Virus record (IMG/VR): IMGVR_UViG_3300005915_000102
Location: 1 to 25,671 of that record
DNA from: a virus
Length of the DNA stretch: 25,671 nucleotides
Reading direction: 5' to 3' (one strand)
Under the pieces are notes generated by a model. The model was not told the origin of the DNA. It saw only the letters and a list, made by a program, of their open reading frames with translations, and did not search any database. The position numbers and the translations under genes are program-made. Shown here piece after piece: positions 8,505-18,799 of this stretch; within the stretch, counting starts at the first letter, position 1, and every line of letters starts with the position of its first letter.

Positions 8505-8533
8505 TATTGTTTTTTTTTAATTATAGGTATACT
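8505..8533 (+). promoter_or_regulatory. Candidate promoter for the structural genes
   Basis: A good -10 hexamer TATACT (8528-8533) lies just after the terminator and 36 bases before the portal start. The -35 is poor: TATTGT at 17 bases spacing or TTGTTT at 15. The same TATACT hexamer recurs in the gap before the tail fibre gene. Position after a terminator makes a promoter likely even though the -35 is weak. Confidence 0.4.
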
Positions 8534-8568
8534 GTAATTGAATAAGTTATTTATATCTACCAAAAAAT

Positions 8569-9846
8569 ATGGATTTGAATATACTAGGATTTGATTTCTC
8601 TATCTCTAAAAAGACACCTGCGAAGATAGAAAAGAAAGAATTTGTTGGTGCATACAACTATGGAAGTATAGCGGACCTCATTGAAGATTGAGTGGTTATT
8701 TCTGTACAAACTTTTTATGATTTATATAAAAAGAACCCTGATATAAGGCAATGTATTAGGAAAATATCTAGTAATGTAGGTAGGGATTGAATAAAATTAA
8801 CTGATAACAATTGAGATGCTATTGATAACAATGTATTAGTTGATGAGGTATTTGATTATCTAAAAGCTCCTACATTCCAGAAATTTAAGATAGATTTATA
8901 CAGGAACTACCTACTAAGTGGAGAAATTTATATCACTCCTATGAGGAACTTGAAGCAAGAGATAGTTGCATTTGAGATATTAGATACTAGGAGTATGTCT
9001 AAAACTGTGAATAAGAATGGGAATATTACTGGGTATAAACAATATACTAAAGGTGGAGCGTACAAACTTTTCAGAGTAGAGGATGTAGCTTACTTTCAAT
9101 TTGAGTCAGATATTAATAACGCAAACATAGGAATGGGATTACTACATTGAATAGTGCGAGATGCTTTAAGTGATTTAGAAGCGAGTAAAACTAATTATAT
9201 GTTCTTCGAGAACAATGCTGTTCCTAATTCGGTTCTGATGTTAGAGGATAGTTTGTCAGCTGATGAAATGAAATTAGCAAAAGAACAATTCACGCAGCAG
9301 TACAAATGAAGTGCTAACGCTCATAAAATGTTGATAGGTTGAGGGATTAAAGATATTAAAACCTTATCTATGAACCATAAAGATATGGATTTCATTAACC
9401 AAAAGAAACTTACTGTTGAAAAGGTGAGTGCGACATTTGGTGTGCCTAAAAACATATTATGATATGTAGATAATGTGAACCTTGCGAATGGTAAGGAGTT
9501 AAGAAAAGAATATATTGAATGAACTATAAGACCATTTGAACAGGACTTCGAACATATACTTAATGTATTATCTAGCAAATTCTTGCCAAAGATATTCGAA
9601 AAGTATTGGATTGAAGTGGTATGAGAAACCCTAGATGACAGGATAGAGATAGAAGAGAACCAAAGAAAAGATATAGACAAAGGTATTATGACTATCAATG
9701 AAGCGAGATTAGAAAGATGACAGTCAGAGTTGCTTGATGAGAACGCAGGTAAGTCAATGGTTAATAGAAGTATGGTACTATTAGAAGATTTAGCATTAGA
9801 TGCAGTCTTATCTCCTAACGAAAAATCATATGGCGGTGAAAGCTAA
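8569..9846 (+). CDS. Portal protein (HK97-like family)
   Basis: 425 aa, within the usual 380-500 range. The order of features fits phage portals: an N-terminal region with SVQTFYDLYKKNPD, then the central beta-rich part with LSGEIYI, a GMGLLHG motif before the long helix, the MLIGGGIKD segment, and the ATFGVPKNILG motif followed by KELRKEYIEGTIRPFE, all typical of the family. Twelve subunits form the ring at the capsid vertex through which DNA passes. It is the first gene after the terminator. The C-terminus overlaps the start of the minor head gene. Confidence 0.9.
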
Positions 9847-10651
9847 TCATAGAAACATAGATAGGAATGAGGTTATAGTATATACAACCGCAAAGAAATC
9901 TTTTAATAAACAACTGCAATTCTTATTAGATAATCTTGAAGAGTTATATACTAAATACCCCAGTAGAATAGAACACGAGTACGATTATCTAAACCAACCC
10001 ACAACGGACATATATCATTGAGAAAAGAATTGGATTTGAGATGTTAGTAGTGAGCCTATGGATTGATTTTGGAGAGAAATGGGAATATATAAAATGATAA
10101 ATGAAACCAAACAGCAGGTAAAGAAGACAGTTGAGAAGTGATATAAGAAAAGGTTTAGGGTATTGAAGAATGATTTGGAAGCTAATGGGTTCTATTACAA
10201 CACAGAAATACCAGTAAAATACACAGAGAAGTTTTGAGAATTGAACCTAAGCAATTTCAAATGAAGCATAAGTAGGACAACCAAACGGAATGTGACTAAG
10301 ATATTGAAAAAATGATTGATAGAAAATGTATGAGTTTGACAGATGAGTAAACAAATAAGAGCATTAAGTGGCTCATTGTTCTCTAAATCAAGGGCAGAGA
10401 TGATAGCGGTGACAGAGATAGGGAAAGCATATGAGTATTGAAATCTTTTCCCTGTGAAGCAACTCAACCAAATATGAATTGCTATGCTAAAGTTATGGTC
10501 GACTGTATGAGATGCAAAGGTAAGGGAATCGCATCGTGCTAATGAAAGTGAGTGACGAAAGCCTGTTGACTATGTGTATTGAGCGACAGGAACAGACACA
10601 GCACCAACTGGTGTAAATTGTAGATGCACAATGTTATATAAAAGACAATAA
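9830..10651 (+). CDS. Minor head protein, Mu F / SPP1 gp7-like
   Basis: About 273 aa. The C-terminal half is diagnostic: a TEIGKAYEYGN segment, then LKLWSTVGDAKVRESHRANE, and a final PTGVNCRC with two cysteines before the TAA. This is the Mu gpF-like domain found next to portal genes; these proteins are head morphogenesis factors, in SPP1 bound to the portal and ejected with DNA. Many glycines are TGA. Start: ATG at 9830 gives a 17-base overlap with portal; ATG at 9800 in the same frame (283 aa) is an alternative. Confidence 0.88.
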
Positions 10652-10680
10652 ACTTATTTTAAATATTAACTATTCTATTA

Positions 10681-12276
10681 ATGAAATCTAAGCTAATCAA
10701 ACAAAAGAATCACTTTCAAATTATTTGTGAAAAGAAAGCCATTAAAGAAACCATTAACGAGGCGGGAGATGTGACTGGTATAGAAATTGAATGATTTGCT
10801 TCTACTAAAGACAAGGACAGAGTAAATGATATAGTAGAACCAAAAGCATTTGCGGAAGCATTAGAGCTTTATATGACAAACCCTATTATGTTATTGCAAC
10901 ATAAAGCTGATAAACCTATCGGGACTGTTGTTGAAGCTACCATAAAATCTAATGGGCTTTATGTGAAAGCAAACATTACTGAAGACATTGACTGAATATT
11001 CTCTAAACTAAAAAATGGAGTAGTTAGAGCCTTTAGTATTGGGTACAGAGTTAGAGATTGGGAAGAATTGGAAGTAAAAGACGAGAACGATAATGTGACT
11101 GGCTACGAAGTAATCATAAAGAGTTTGGAATTGTATGAGATTAGTTTAGTTTCTATCCCTGCAAATCCTTATGCACTTTTGAAATCAGTTGATAGTTTGT
11201 TTGAACTACAAACCAAAGATGAAGCGGATGCAACAACAGAAGATAAAGAAGAAATTGTTGCAGATGAACCAAGTGACACAGTAGAAGAAAAACCTGCTGT
11301 AGAGACAGATGATGAACAATGAGAAGCGGAAACTATTGAGGCAAAAGAGGAAGTTGAGGAAACTGAAACTGTTGAAACAGAGGAAACAGAAACCGAAACA
11401 GAGGAAGTTGAAGAAGAAAAAGAAGAAAAAGAAGAAAAAATTGAGGAAGATGATAGTGAGGAAGCCAAAGAACTTGAAACAGAAGAGAAAAGAAATGGTG
11501 ATGGGCAATGACCTGCGGGTAATTGACCTTGAACTTGAAGAGGTACTTGAACTTGTTTGAAAGGTGAGGAATGAACTGTAAAAGATATTGTTAAAGATGT
11601 TGTTGAAGATGCACAAGAGGAAGAAGAGGAAGAAACTCTTGGAGATAAGCTTGAATGAGCGAATGAAGAAATAAACCCTACGGAAGAAGAAGAAAAAGAA
11701 ATTGAAGAAGAAGAAAAAGAAGAAAAAGAAGAAAAAGATAATGAAGTTATAGAACAAGAAGCTGTTGAAGCTGAAAAAAAAGAAGAAACAAAGGAAGATG
11801 TAGTGCCTGTTGAGGAGACAGAAGAAAAGGAAGAAGAAGAAAAAGAAGATGAAGTTATTGAAACTGCTGAAAATGCAGATGAAAATAAAGAGCCAGAAGT
11901 AGTTGAGGAATGACAAGAATCTGAAAACGCAGACGAAACTGTTGCGGATGAGGTTGAAACAGACCCTGTTGAAGAAGTCAAGGACTTAGAGAAAATGGCT
12001 ATCAAGAACATTGAGGGCTTAGTTAAAACTGGGAACGAAGATGTTATGAAAGAAGTCAAAAATCTTTTTGAAAAGAAAGATGAGGTTATTGAGGGGCTAT
12101 CTAAGAAATTAGAAAACTCCATAGAGATAATCAAAGGGTTAGTGGATTATCTTGAAACAATAGATAAGCAGCTAGCGAATACGATTGTAAAATCGTGAGT
12201 ACCATTTGAGAAAATTCCTGCAAAACGCAAGAGTGCATATGGTAAAGTAGTAGACAAATGTAAGACAATCCTTTAA
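10681..12276 (+). CDS. HK97-type prohead protease fused to acidic scaffold-like region
   Basis: 531 aa, against about 200 for a plain prohead protease. Residues 1-175 hold the protease: GFASTKDKDR followed by DIVEPKAF, catalytic His74 in LLQHKA, Ser119 in FSIGY, and LYEISLVSIPANP. From about residue 180 to 440 the chain is nearly all Glu, Lys, Thr and Val, broken by a Gly-rich patch near 275-300 whose glycines are mostly TGA. The last 95 residues are predicted coiled coil. The protease matures the capsid; the acidic and coiled part probably acts as the internal scaffold, since no separate scaffold gene is present. One continuous frame to TAA supports a real fusion. Confidence 0.88.
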
Positions 12277-12296
12277 TTTTTAAATTTTATTCCACA

Positions 12297-13430
12297 ATGA
12301 ACAAAAAACTTTTAGATGTAATCATTAAATCGAAAAAGATAGCTGATGACAATTTTGATTCAGAAGCGTTTTTGGTGAAATTAGCAGAACAAGAAGAAGC
12401 GAAAGCAGAAATGGATGTAGACACAAAAGCAAATGAAGTTATGAACACTGCTATTGCTGGATTTGGTTCGGAATTAATCCCTACTAATGTGTACACAGAC
12501 CCTCTATTGGATTTGATTCCTGAATATTCAAAACTACTTCCATCATTGCCTGGAAATCATGGTAATAATATGGCTATATCTATGAAAGTACCTATCATCG
12601 GCGAAGCTAATATGTTTTATGGGAACACACAACGGACTTCTGGAACACCTGTAGGACCTGATGCTGCGGCTAATGGACCGGCTACTGATGATTTGACTAT
12701 CACACAAGGACAGTTTATTATCACTGTCGCTCTATCAAGGAGAGAGTTAGCTTATAGTCCTGAAAATCTTGAAGCTATCGTAAGAGAAAGAATCAATAGA
12801 AGTGCAGCTAGAACATTAGATGCTCTTATTATGAATGCAGATGATGCAGCATCTAATAATGTAAATGATGATGGTTGAACACCTGCGACAACTCTATACT
12901 ACAAACAACAAGCATCAGGTATTAGAGAATTAGTTATCACTGCTACTGATGTTATTGATGTTGGGACTTTGACAGAAGGCGACTTCTTATCAGTTCTTGG
13001 ATTGTTAGATAGCGGTTATCAAGCAGACCTAAATAACTTACTATGGATTATGCCTTCAAATGTGTACAACAAATCTCTATTGCTTGATGCAGTATTGACT
13101 GTTGATAAATTTGGACCTAACGCTTCTTTCAAAAGTGGTGTGTTAGCTAAAGCATTTGGAATTGATATTACTGTTCAAAGAGACCGACCATCTTTGGCGT
13201 TGGCTACTGGTAAAGTACATACATCAACTGGGAATAGCTATGGGTCATTCGGACTTATCTATAAACCAGCAGTACAATACGGTTTCGGTATTCCATTAGA
13301 AATAGAAGTAGATAGAGTCCCTGGTAAAGGTGTGCAACTTGTTGCTACATTTGAATTTGGGTTCACTATGGCAAGCGAACTAGCAAGTCTGTGAGTAACA
13401 GCTGCTATGGGCGTAAATGTAACTCTATAG
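12297..13430 (+). CDS. Major capsid protein (HK97 fold)
   Basis: 377 aa. It directly follows the protease. A short acidic helical N-terminus (about 50 residues) precedes the mature region, which shows the N-arm (ELIPTNVYTDPLLDLIPEYS), an E-loop-like glycine-rich stretch, the LSRRELAYSPENLEAIVRERI helix, and a C-terminal beta-rich part with FGFGIP-like repeats of Gly and aromatic residues. This matches tailed-phage capsid proteins. Of 31 glycines I counted only 2 are TGA, far fewer than in its neighbours. The short N-terminus is compatible with a scaffold carried by the protease gene. Confidence 0.88.
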
Positions 13431-13545
13431 TATACATAAAACATAAAATAAGTCAAATATGGGTTGTCTAATTAACGTAAAGGTTGGGGAATGTAAGAGA
13501 TTCCCCCGCCTATCCCAATTCCTTTTATACTCTTACTATAAAATT
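13431..13545 (+). other. Structured leader between capsid gene and HNH gene
   Basis: This gap is GC-richer than its surroundings. It can fold in two exclusive ways: a 7-bp hairpin GGGGAAT (13486-13492) with ATTCCCC (13500-13506), or a longer helix from AAAGGTTGGGG (13479-13489) pairing with TCCCAA and CCTTT (13513-13525, two T bulged) followed by a short T run. A short frame ATGGGTTGT... starts at 13459 and runs in frame into the HNH gene. It may attenuate transcription after the capsid gene, or be a relic of the endonuclease insertion. Confidence 0.4.
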
Positions 13546-14097
13546 ATGGAAACACGAAAAGATGTTGTTTGATATGAATGATTGTATGAAGTGTCAGACA
13601 AAGGGAACATAAAAAGCTTGAATTACAATCACACTAAAAAACAAAAATTATTAAAACAAAGAAAGAAAAAGGACTGATATTTATGAGTGGTATTATTTAA
13701 AGATTATGAATATAAAAATTTATTAGTTCATAGATTGATTGGATTAGCGTTTATAACTAATCTAGAGAATAAGCCACAAATAAATCATATCAATTCTATA
13801 AGGGATGATAATAGAGTAGAAAATCTTGAGTGGTGTACAGCGTTAGAAAATCAACAACACTCTTGGAATACTACTGAAAGGAATGTGAGTAGACCTCGAT
13901 TATGAAAGTTTGGGAAACTACATCACCATTCTAAGAAGATAAATCAATATACAATGAAATGGGTATTTATTAAGACACGAGATAGTCAGGCAGAAATACA
14001 AAGAGAATTATGAATCGGTCAGTGAAATATATCAAGTTGTTGTGCATGAAAATTAAAAACTACTTGATGATATATATGGACACTTTTTAAATCTTAA
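13546..14097 (+). CDS. HNH homing endonuclease with NUMOD4 domain
   Basis: 183 aa. Residues 5-22 read [18 protein letters not shown], a NUMOD4 DNA-binding motif. The HNH core follows: [10 protein letters not shown] (61-70), [11 protein letters not shown] (79-89) and VENLEWCT (91-98), giving His81 and Asn93 as likely active-site residues. The C-terminal part has the TGGYIW ending of NUMOD-type recognition segments. Such free-standing endonucleases spread as mobile genes in phage head regions. It is inserted between the capsid gene and the neck genes and is not expected to be essential for virion assembly. Glycines are TGA in this gene too, so it has adapted to, or came from, a code-25 genome. 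Confidence 0.88.
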
Positions 14098-14107
14098 AAG
14101 AGCTATA

Positions 14108-14503
14108 ATGATAAACGATAAATTAATAAGTGTAGTAAAAAATCTTACTAAAAAAACAATGAGAGTACCGGCAATCAATTGAAAACAAAGTGTTGCTAAA
14201 TGAAAAACTTTTGAATGTCATAAAAGAGATGCAGATGCTTTGATGAGGATGTATTCTTGATATTTCGCAGTTGTTGAAACAAAAACAGTAAATGTAAAAG
14301 ATAATAAAGAAGTAAAAAAAGAAAATAAAACAGATGAAAGTAAAGCGGTAGCACCAGTAGTTCCACCAGTTGAAGAAAAAACTGCAGATGTAATTGAATT
14401 AGAGAAAGCTAGAGAAGCATATGCAAAGAAAATGGACAATGAAGTACCAGTTAATAAGAAGAATGATTTGGGACGAATAAAAGGTAAATTAAAAGATTTA
14501 TAA
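14108..14503 (+). CDS. Hypothetical virion-associated protein, 131 aa
   Basis: ATG at 14108, TAA at 14501-14503. The N-terminal 55 residues form a compact-looking unit with alternating Lys and hydrophobics (MRVPAING near 18, then a GYFAVVE stretch near 50). The rest is Lys/Glu-rich with a Pro-Val linker, likely flexible. I do not recognise it firmly. Its place between the capsid and the head-tail adaptor genes suits a head accessory or completion protein. Confidence 0.6.
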
Positions 14504-14517
14504 TATAAAGACCGTTG

Positions 14518-15354
14518 ATGAACTATGCAACACTAGCACAAATAAAATCATATTTAGGAATTAGTTGAACTTCTAGCGATACAATCTTACAAACATTAAT
14601 GGACAGTTCTTATGTCACCCTTAATAATTTGTTAGGAGTTGATACTATGAATGAAGCAACTAATACCGATACAGTAGATGTGAATACTATATACCAGAAT
14701 GTTTGATACTATGGGTATAATATTTTGTTGAAAAATAAACCTGTATCAGCTATCACCACTATTAATGGGACAGCTTATGCTTGAGTGAAAGGTACTGGTT
14801 ATCTTATAGTTTGTGAAAGGAAAATTATTATAAAAGATTTATCTACTTATATCGCAACTTTAAATTGGGATTTCTTTGATATTATATATACAGCAGGGTA
14901 CGACAGGGACGAGGTAAAAACATTAGATGTTTCCGCTGCCATTGATGCCACAGGTGGTATAGTAACCATTCCATTGACTGCGAATTGATATAGTGAGGAC
15001 GAAGTAATAACTATCGCAGGGAGTACAAATTATGACGGTACTTACACGATACTTTCAGCTACGACTGATACTTTCAATATAACTGCGACATACAATGCAG
15101 AAACATTTGCTTGAACAGAAACTTGTACTAACACTATTCCTTGAAGTGGTGATGAACTACCAAACGATATAGCGTTGCTACAAATGATGTTAGTGGGTGG
15201 ATTATATAGTGCTAGAGGACACGAGTGAATAAAATCCTATAAGTTAGGAGATGAAAGTATAACATTCTCAGATATGAATTGAACCAGTCCAGATGATTTG
15301 TTTTTCTCATTCAAAGTTATACTAGATAAATATAAAACTTTTACACTACCTTAA
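14518..15354 (+). CDS. Head-tail connector (gp6-like adaptor) with inserted beta domain
   Basis: 278 aa, longer than the 100-200 of simple adaptors. The N-terminus (YATLAQIKSYLGISG...LQTLMDSSYVTLNNLLG) is the helical pattern of HK97 gp6/SPP1 gp15-type adaptors that sit under the portal, and the C-terminus (DELPNDIALLQMMLVGGLY) resumes it. Between them residues about 142-201 are a separate beta-rich module ending NAETFAGTE, which recurs in the tail tube protein. Glycines are a mixture of TGA and GGN. The adaptor role is by family pattern and by place in the order capsid - adaptor - stopper - tail. Confidence 0.75.
14941..15120 (+). other. Inserted beta module, copy 1 (also at about 17155-17322)
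   Basis: About 60 residues with the pattern GST-NY-(D/N)-GT-(Y/F), then T-x-T-F-(N/E)-I and finally YNAETFAGTE. The copy in the tail tube gene shares the same order, and 20 bases (15091-15110 and 17292-17311) are identical. The last glycine is TGA here and GGT there. Confidence 0.7.
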
Positions 15355-15357
15355 AAG

Positions 15358-15660
15358 ATGAGCTTATTGCACAATAAAACAGCAACAGTATACACATATG
15401 CTAGGAATGCTAATATGGTTTCAACTTATACAGCAGGCTCTAATTTTTCCTGCAATATACAACCGGTATCGGTTAATGATTGATACTCTGGTGAAATGGT
15501 CTACAAGATGAAAAAGATGTTTACTGAATATGATTGACTAAAGGTTGGAGATAAATTAGTAATAGAGACAGTAAGTTATGTTATTAAGGAGTTCCAAAGT
15601 CGAGATGGGACACATTGAAAATACTATAAAGCTTTTATTCAAAAATCTGAATGAACCTAG
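15358..15660 (+). CDS. Head-tail stopper-like protein, 100 aa
   Basis: ATG 3 bases after the previous stop; ends TAG. The sequence is beta-rich with a GLKVGDKLVIETVSYVIKEF segment, the D-x-(I/L) strand and Y-V-I pattern typical of small siphovirus head-closure proteins (HK97 gp7/SPP1 gp16 type). It lies between the adaptor and the gp10-like gene, the expected place for a stopper. Similarity is short, so the family call is tentative. Confidence 0.55.
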
Positions 15661-16017
15661 ATGAAAAGATTTAATGTAGATTTGAAAGGAGATGTAAAGA
15701 AATTTGAAAACTTGGCTATTAATGCTAAAGATTCAATAGAATTAGCGATGTTAGATATAGGGTTAATGGTACAGAACCAAGCGAAATTAAATGCACCATT
15801 CGCTAAAGGAACATTAAGGAGAAGTATATCTACTGATTTCAGTAAGATTAAAAAAGGGATAGTAATAGTTTGAAGTCCTGTAGCATATGCAAGGCGTAGG
15901 GAGTATGAAAACTACAAGAACCCTGATAAGAAGCACTATTTAGAGAGGGCTTATAAAGAAAACAAAGCGAAGATAGAAAATATAATTGAAAAGGCTTTAA
16001 ATATTAAATTGAAATAA
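15661..16017 (+). CDS. HK97 gp10-like neck/tail completion protein, 118 aa
   Basis: ATG begins directly after the preceding TAG. The pattern NQAKLNAPFAKGTLRRSIS, then IVIVGSPVAYARRREYEN, and a C-terminal YLERAYKENK helix is the hallmark of HK97 gp10-type proteins (an xAPxxTGxLRxSI core followed by a YAxxxE strand). They act at the head-tail join. Its stop overlaps the next start as TAATG. Confidence 0.78.
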
Positions 16018-16466
16018 TGGCTGATACATATAGTTTTAAGGAGATATGAGATGCAATAAATACTGAAATGCTGAAAGTAAAAAATACAGATGCAAGAGTA
16101 TGAGCGGTTTATAATTACGATATTAAAGTTGAAAGTTGAATATCTTTGCCAGCGATTATCATTACTCCAACTAATGGGAGCGAAAATTATTTAGATACTT
16201 GTTCGAACCAAACTACAATAAACTTTACTGTTAGATTGGTTGACAGAATACAGGATTGAATAGAGGATGTGGAAAGTAATATGAGAGTAGTAGCAGATAT
16301 GATATTAAGTAGGTTAAAAGATATTGGTACTATTACTTGGAGTAATGATAATGGGGCTACAATAAAACTAGAATATAGTTATGTACGAGGATTTGCAGAT
16401 ACACAAGAGCCATTAAGAGTATTTGAGGTAGAGTGCAGATTTGTAGCAATAGAAGATACGACATAA
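16017..16466 (+). CDS. Tail terminator-like protein, 149 aa
   Basis: Start overlaps the previous TAA by one base (TAATG). The protein has two halves rich in beta strands around a central helical segment (VESNMRVVADMILSRLKDIG) and ends in a strand with VEVEC-like alternation (FEVECRFVAIED). Size and order, after the gp10-like gene and before the tail tube, fit the gpU/gp17-type tail terminator that caps the tail tube. Direct sequence similarity is limited. Confidence 0.55.
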
Positions 16467-16495
16467 TATAATTTTATTTTTAAAATACTATCATT

Positions 16496-16726
16496 ATGGC
16501 AACGAAAAAAAGGAAAGTTAAAATTTGTGAGGAAACTCCCGAAGAAGCAGTAATAAATAATGCTAAAGAATTAAAAGTGGAGAAGAAAGTTATTGAAAAA
16601 AAAAGTGAAGTATGATTACAGTGATACTCATTCCCTAAACAATGAGTAAGGGTAATGGCCAAAGATTTAGCAGATGCAGAAAGGAAAATGAAAATCATTG
16701 TTTGATACAAACAAAAAGAAATCTAA
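16496..16726 (+). CDS. Small basic protein, 76 aa, unknown
   Basis: ATG after an AT-rich leader; four in-frame TGA codons; ends TAA. The N-terminal half is Lys/Glu-rich and likely disordered; the C-terminal half has GYSFPKQGVRVMAKDLADAERKM, a compact pattern seen in small phage proteins where a strand is followed by a helix with A-x-D-x-x-D-A-E. Function is not known. It is located between the tail terminator and tail tube genes. Confidence 0.6.
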
Positions 16727-16760
16727 AAAAACTTATTTTATTATTTAAAAACTTTATAGA

Positions 16761-18185
16761 ATGTGAAATGAACACATAGGTAGGATTAGTGCCATTGGGT
16801 TAGGTAAAGAAGTGACAGCGGGTACATCGGAAGCACCATCTGTTTGGATTCCAAAGATGGGCGGAGTAATAGTTCCCGAATTTGAGTCAGCAATTGACGA
16901 TAGTGGGTATGGGACTATTGATGAAGTGTACGATACACAAACAACTAAAAACTTCTCTAAATTAACTTTAACGGGTATAATGAGAGATGATTTTATAGGA
17001 CATTTATTGTTAGGTGCATTAGGTACTTACAATCAAGTGGCGTGTGTAGAGTTATCATCTATAACAAGTGGAACTCCTGCAAGATTAGATGTAGTTATGG
17101 TATATGAAACACAATTATTAGATAATGCAGCAGCAGTTGACAAATGAGGAGCTCCTAATATGGTGGAAATTCCTGCAACAGGACACCCATTCACTGATGG
17201 AGATAGTATAGTTATTGTAGGCTCTACAAATTATAATGGGACATTCGTGGTAGCAAATGCAGCAACAAACACATTTGAAATTGAAACTGCTTACAATGCA
17301 GAAACATTTGCAGGTACAGAGATAGCGACTTGACCTGATACGACTTGGACAGGAATATTGAAAAAGATATTTAAGACAGGTACGGTTGATACTGATTACT
17401 ATTTTGTTTCTACAACAACAGGAACATTAGTGGATGCAGACACTATGACAGATGATACTTGGACAGCGTTGGTAGATTTGGCAACAAACTCAGCGGTTAA
17501 ATGACACTTTTTTGAGAGAGCAAATACTAATACACACCAAACTTACACAATGTATGATGATGACCCTGTGGCTTCTGTAAAATCTACATATTCAATGATT
17601 AATAGTTTTGAGATGAGTGCAGAGGTAGGAGATTTTGTTAAGTTTTCAGCAGAGTTCCGAGGTAAGAAAATGGAAGCAGGTGGTAGTTTAACTCCTGCAT
17701 ATACTTCTGACAATCCATTTCTAGCAAGTATGGCGAATGTATATTTTGCTACTAATGAATGAGCATTGAATGCAGCAACAGCAAGTTGTATGCAGAATTT
17801 CAGAGTGGCGGTAAATAAAAACTTAGCAGATATTCAATGTTTTGGTACTGACGACATAAATAGTTTACATAATCAGCAGTTTAATACTGAATGAGATTTG
17901 GAAGCTCTTTATAATTCAGCAACACTTAGGGACTTGGTTATAGATAGTACAAAACAGGCGGTAAGATTTGAGATACTTAATGATAGCACTACCGCTATTG
18001 TAGCGGCACAACTTTACCCCTCTATTATTGTGGATTTAGCAAAGGCAGGGTTCAAAGAACGAACTAAAACAGATGCTAATAATGATATAGTGAAACAAAC
18101 TATGGGGTATAGTGGTGAGTACGATGCAGATAATCTATTTCAAATAGAAATTCTTTTACTGAATGTAAATTCAACAGGGTACTAG
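16761..18185 (+). CDS. Major tail tube protein
   Basis: 474 aa, larger than many tube proteins because of an inserted module (residues about 131-187). The N-terminus has GRISAIGLGKEVTAGTSEAP, then FESAIDDSGYGTIDE and a strand-rich TKNFSKLTLTGIM; the C-terminal half has SFEMSAEVGDFVKFSAEFRGKK and the conserved ending of a phage tube beta sandwich. It polymerises into the tail tube. By my count 6 of 37 glycines are TGA. The ATG at 16761 is followed at once by TGA (Gly2), so under the standard code the gene would have no usable start there. Confidence 0.82.
17155..17322 (+). other. Inserted beta module, copy 2 (tail tube gene)
   Basis: See copy 1 at 14941-15120. The pattern GSTNYNGTF, then TNTFEIET and YNAETFAGTE matches residue for residue at the conserved places. 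It lies between the two halves of the tube protein, as a loop or surface domain. Confidence 0.7.
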
Positions 18186-18223
18186 AAGTTTATAAACCTT
18201 TTATTATATAAATATTTATTAAA

Positions 18224-18799
18224 ATGTTAATTAAAAACAATTCAACAAGTTCAAAAACAGGGGTAGAAGTAAGCCAAACAGGTGCAGCGATTACTGTTCT
18301 TCCAGGACAAATTGTTTCTGTAGATGACGACAAAGGTAGGGCTTTGATGAACCAGAGTGGAGATTTCATACAACAATTTTACGCAGATGATTTGAGAGTG
18401 ACTAGAAGAACTCTTACAACTGCAGAAATTCTTGCTTCAAATACAACTCCTATTCAATTGGTGGCAGCACCGTGAGCAGGGTATGCGATTGTAGTTCAAG
18501 AAGTTATTTCATCTTTGGATTATAATTCAGCAGCATATGCAACTAATACTGATATGGAAATTAGATATGATGGTTCAGCGGTTGCAGACGGAACAGGTGC
18601 AGAAGCTTTGATGGATTCATTAGATGCAATCTTATTACTAACAGCAGATGCTGTTTACAGAACTCCAGGTCTTGGAGCAGGTCTTGACACCGCATTGACA
18701 ATCAACAAAGGAATAACAGCAATCACAAAGACTGGAGACCCTGCTACTGGAAACAGCCCATTGGCATTGACTGTTATATACAGAGTAATTGCAGTATAA
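18224..18799 (+). CDS. Virion structural protein, 191 aa (decoration/tail surface candidate)
   Basis: Starts ATG after an AT-rich leader; ends TAA. The first 80 residues resemble a small beta barrel (TGAAITVLPGQIVSVDD); from about residue 75 comes LTTAEILASNTTPIQLVAAPGAGYAIVV, a pattern common in phage virion proteins where a signature LVAAPG loop precedes a jelly-roll-like segment. Only 1 of 16 glycines is TGA, as in the capsid gene, which suggests high expression. It may decorate the tail or head. Exact role not known. Confidence 0.65.

Noticed and set aside
11340-11900. Tandem DNA repeats in the GAA/GAG-rich stretch
   Set aside because: No fixed unit or period is seen; it is low-complexity coding for Glu and Lys.
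11169-12134. Long minus-strand open frames rich in Ser or Phe
   Set aside because: They are the antisense of the GAA/GAG-rich part of the protease-scaffold gene; low complexity keeps the opposite strand open by chance.
18186-18223. GTTTATAAAC palindrome as terminator or operator
   Set aside because: Only 10 bases, no T run directly after it and no second copy; probably chance in AT-rich DNA.
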